Shown: in pieces, positions 63,527-64,000 of the stretch
Position numbering within the stretch: position 1 is the first letter of the stretch
Layout: every line of letters starts with the position of its first letter
Notes under the pieces: model-generated
Told to the model about the DNA's origin: nothing
What the model saw: the letters and a program-made list of their open reading frames with translations, nothing else
The model's database searches: none
Program-made: the position numbers and the translations under genes
Source: Sphingomonas aerophila
Lineage (GTDB): Bacteria; Pseudomonadota; Alphaproteobacteria; Sphingomonadales; Sphingomonadaceae
Length of the DNA stretch: 64,000 bases
NCBI RefSeq assembly: GCF_014199305.1
Contig: NZ_JACIJK010000004.1
Span: forward strand, 271,151 to 335,150
Reading direction: 5' to 3'

Positions 63527-64000
63527 GGACAATCAAGCCACGGTCAGTCCAATAATCGTGACGGTCCGCGAGGACTGTTCACGCGTCATCACCGGTATCA
63601 TCGATGGGCATGTCTTCAGGAAAAATTGGCCAACGAGAAGCAGCGACGGGACAAGCAGGATCGGGAAACCCAGACGCTCAGGCCCAGCCCGCTCGCGGCA
63701 ATTGCGATGTCCGCATGCGTCGTGATCGCGCGTATCGGAACATATTTCCAGACATTCCCTGCGCACATCATCATGAGCCAGAAACTCGAGTCATCTAGCC
63801 GATTTCCGATGTCGTCGATTCGGAACGTAGTCCCCCGCCACGGCTGTTCCACCATCAGCCGCTGTTCCGCTTCCTGGTTACACCTCGGTGAGGGGCAGAG
63901 AAGCGGCCTTTGTGCTTGACGTCGGAGTGAAATCCCGCGTCCCACAAACGGGATCACGGTCAATCATCATTCGGCCACCGATGCTCGCCGGATCTATCGA
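63527..64000. other. Unresolved stretch at the window end
   Basis: Overlapping open frames occur on both strands: minus 63616-63963, containing FRIDDIGNRLDDSSFWLMMM, minus 63533-63766 with a hydrophobic FPILLVPSLLLVGQFFLKT, and plus 63626-63919. None clearly wins on composition. The first two could be parts of one frameshifted minus-strand gene, but this is not established. Confidence 0.3.

Overview
The window reads as GC-rich chromosome of an alphaproteobacterium, most likely a sphingomonad (Sphingomonas or a close relative). This rests on gene order (panB, a YfgM-like protein, bamB and der in a row), on the protein types present, and on frequent GTG/TTG starts with 4-base stop/start overlaps. 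No rRNA gene, complete standard tRNA gene, CRISPR array or insertion sequence was seen.

Region 1 (1-18.7 kb) is core metabolism and housekeeping: the 3' part of map, a bile-acid-symporter-type transporter, purL, an orphan Hpt protein, der-bamB-TPR (division GTPase and outer-membrane assembly), panB, a small ArsC-like protein, glutamine-dependent nadE, and a tightly packed leucine-degradation operon (ivd, mccB, a small hypothetical gene, mccA, a MaoC-type hydratase, a quinone-reductase-like dehydrogenase).

Region 2 (18.7-40.4 kb) is carbohydrate-related. A seven-gene minus-strand operon encodes two sugar-nucleotide epimerases/dehydratases, four glycosyltransferases (three of them CgeB-like paralogues) and a UDP-glucuronate decarboxylase-like enzyme. 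It diverges from a plus-strand trio of histidine phosphatase, CmoB-like methyltransferase and a glycoside hydrolase whose barrel appears circularly permuted. This is the best candidate for an undescribed system. Next come an APC permease with a cytoplasmic tail, an oxidoreductase/cupin/2-hydroxyacid-oxidase/hydrolase run, a Gfo/Idh/MocA plus aldo-keto reductase pair preceded by a tRNA-like fold, and an exported alpha-amino-acid-ester-hydrolase-like enzyme.

Region 3 (40.9-55.1 kb) starts with an OmpR-type two-component pair and continues into an accessory island. The island holds a tyrosine integrase with an excisionase-like gene flanked by copies of an 11-bp motif, dmeRF-type Co/Ni efflux, a chromate operon (chrB-chrA-porin-DUF1259), a DUF4238 protein, a cysteine-rich exported peptide, and then decayed genes, including a recognisable arsH remnant and a multiply frameshifted unknown gene.

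Region 4 (55.0-64 kb) carries a membrane hydrolase with a coupled 34-residue membrane peptide, a PilZ protein, a FecR-domain protein whose C-terminal 40% is an 11-copy 27-residue repeat, and a TadE/TadE/TadG-like set. The last 0.8 kb is not clearly coding.
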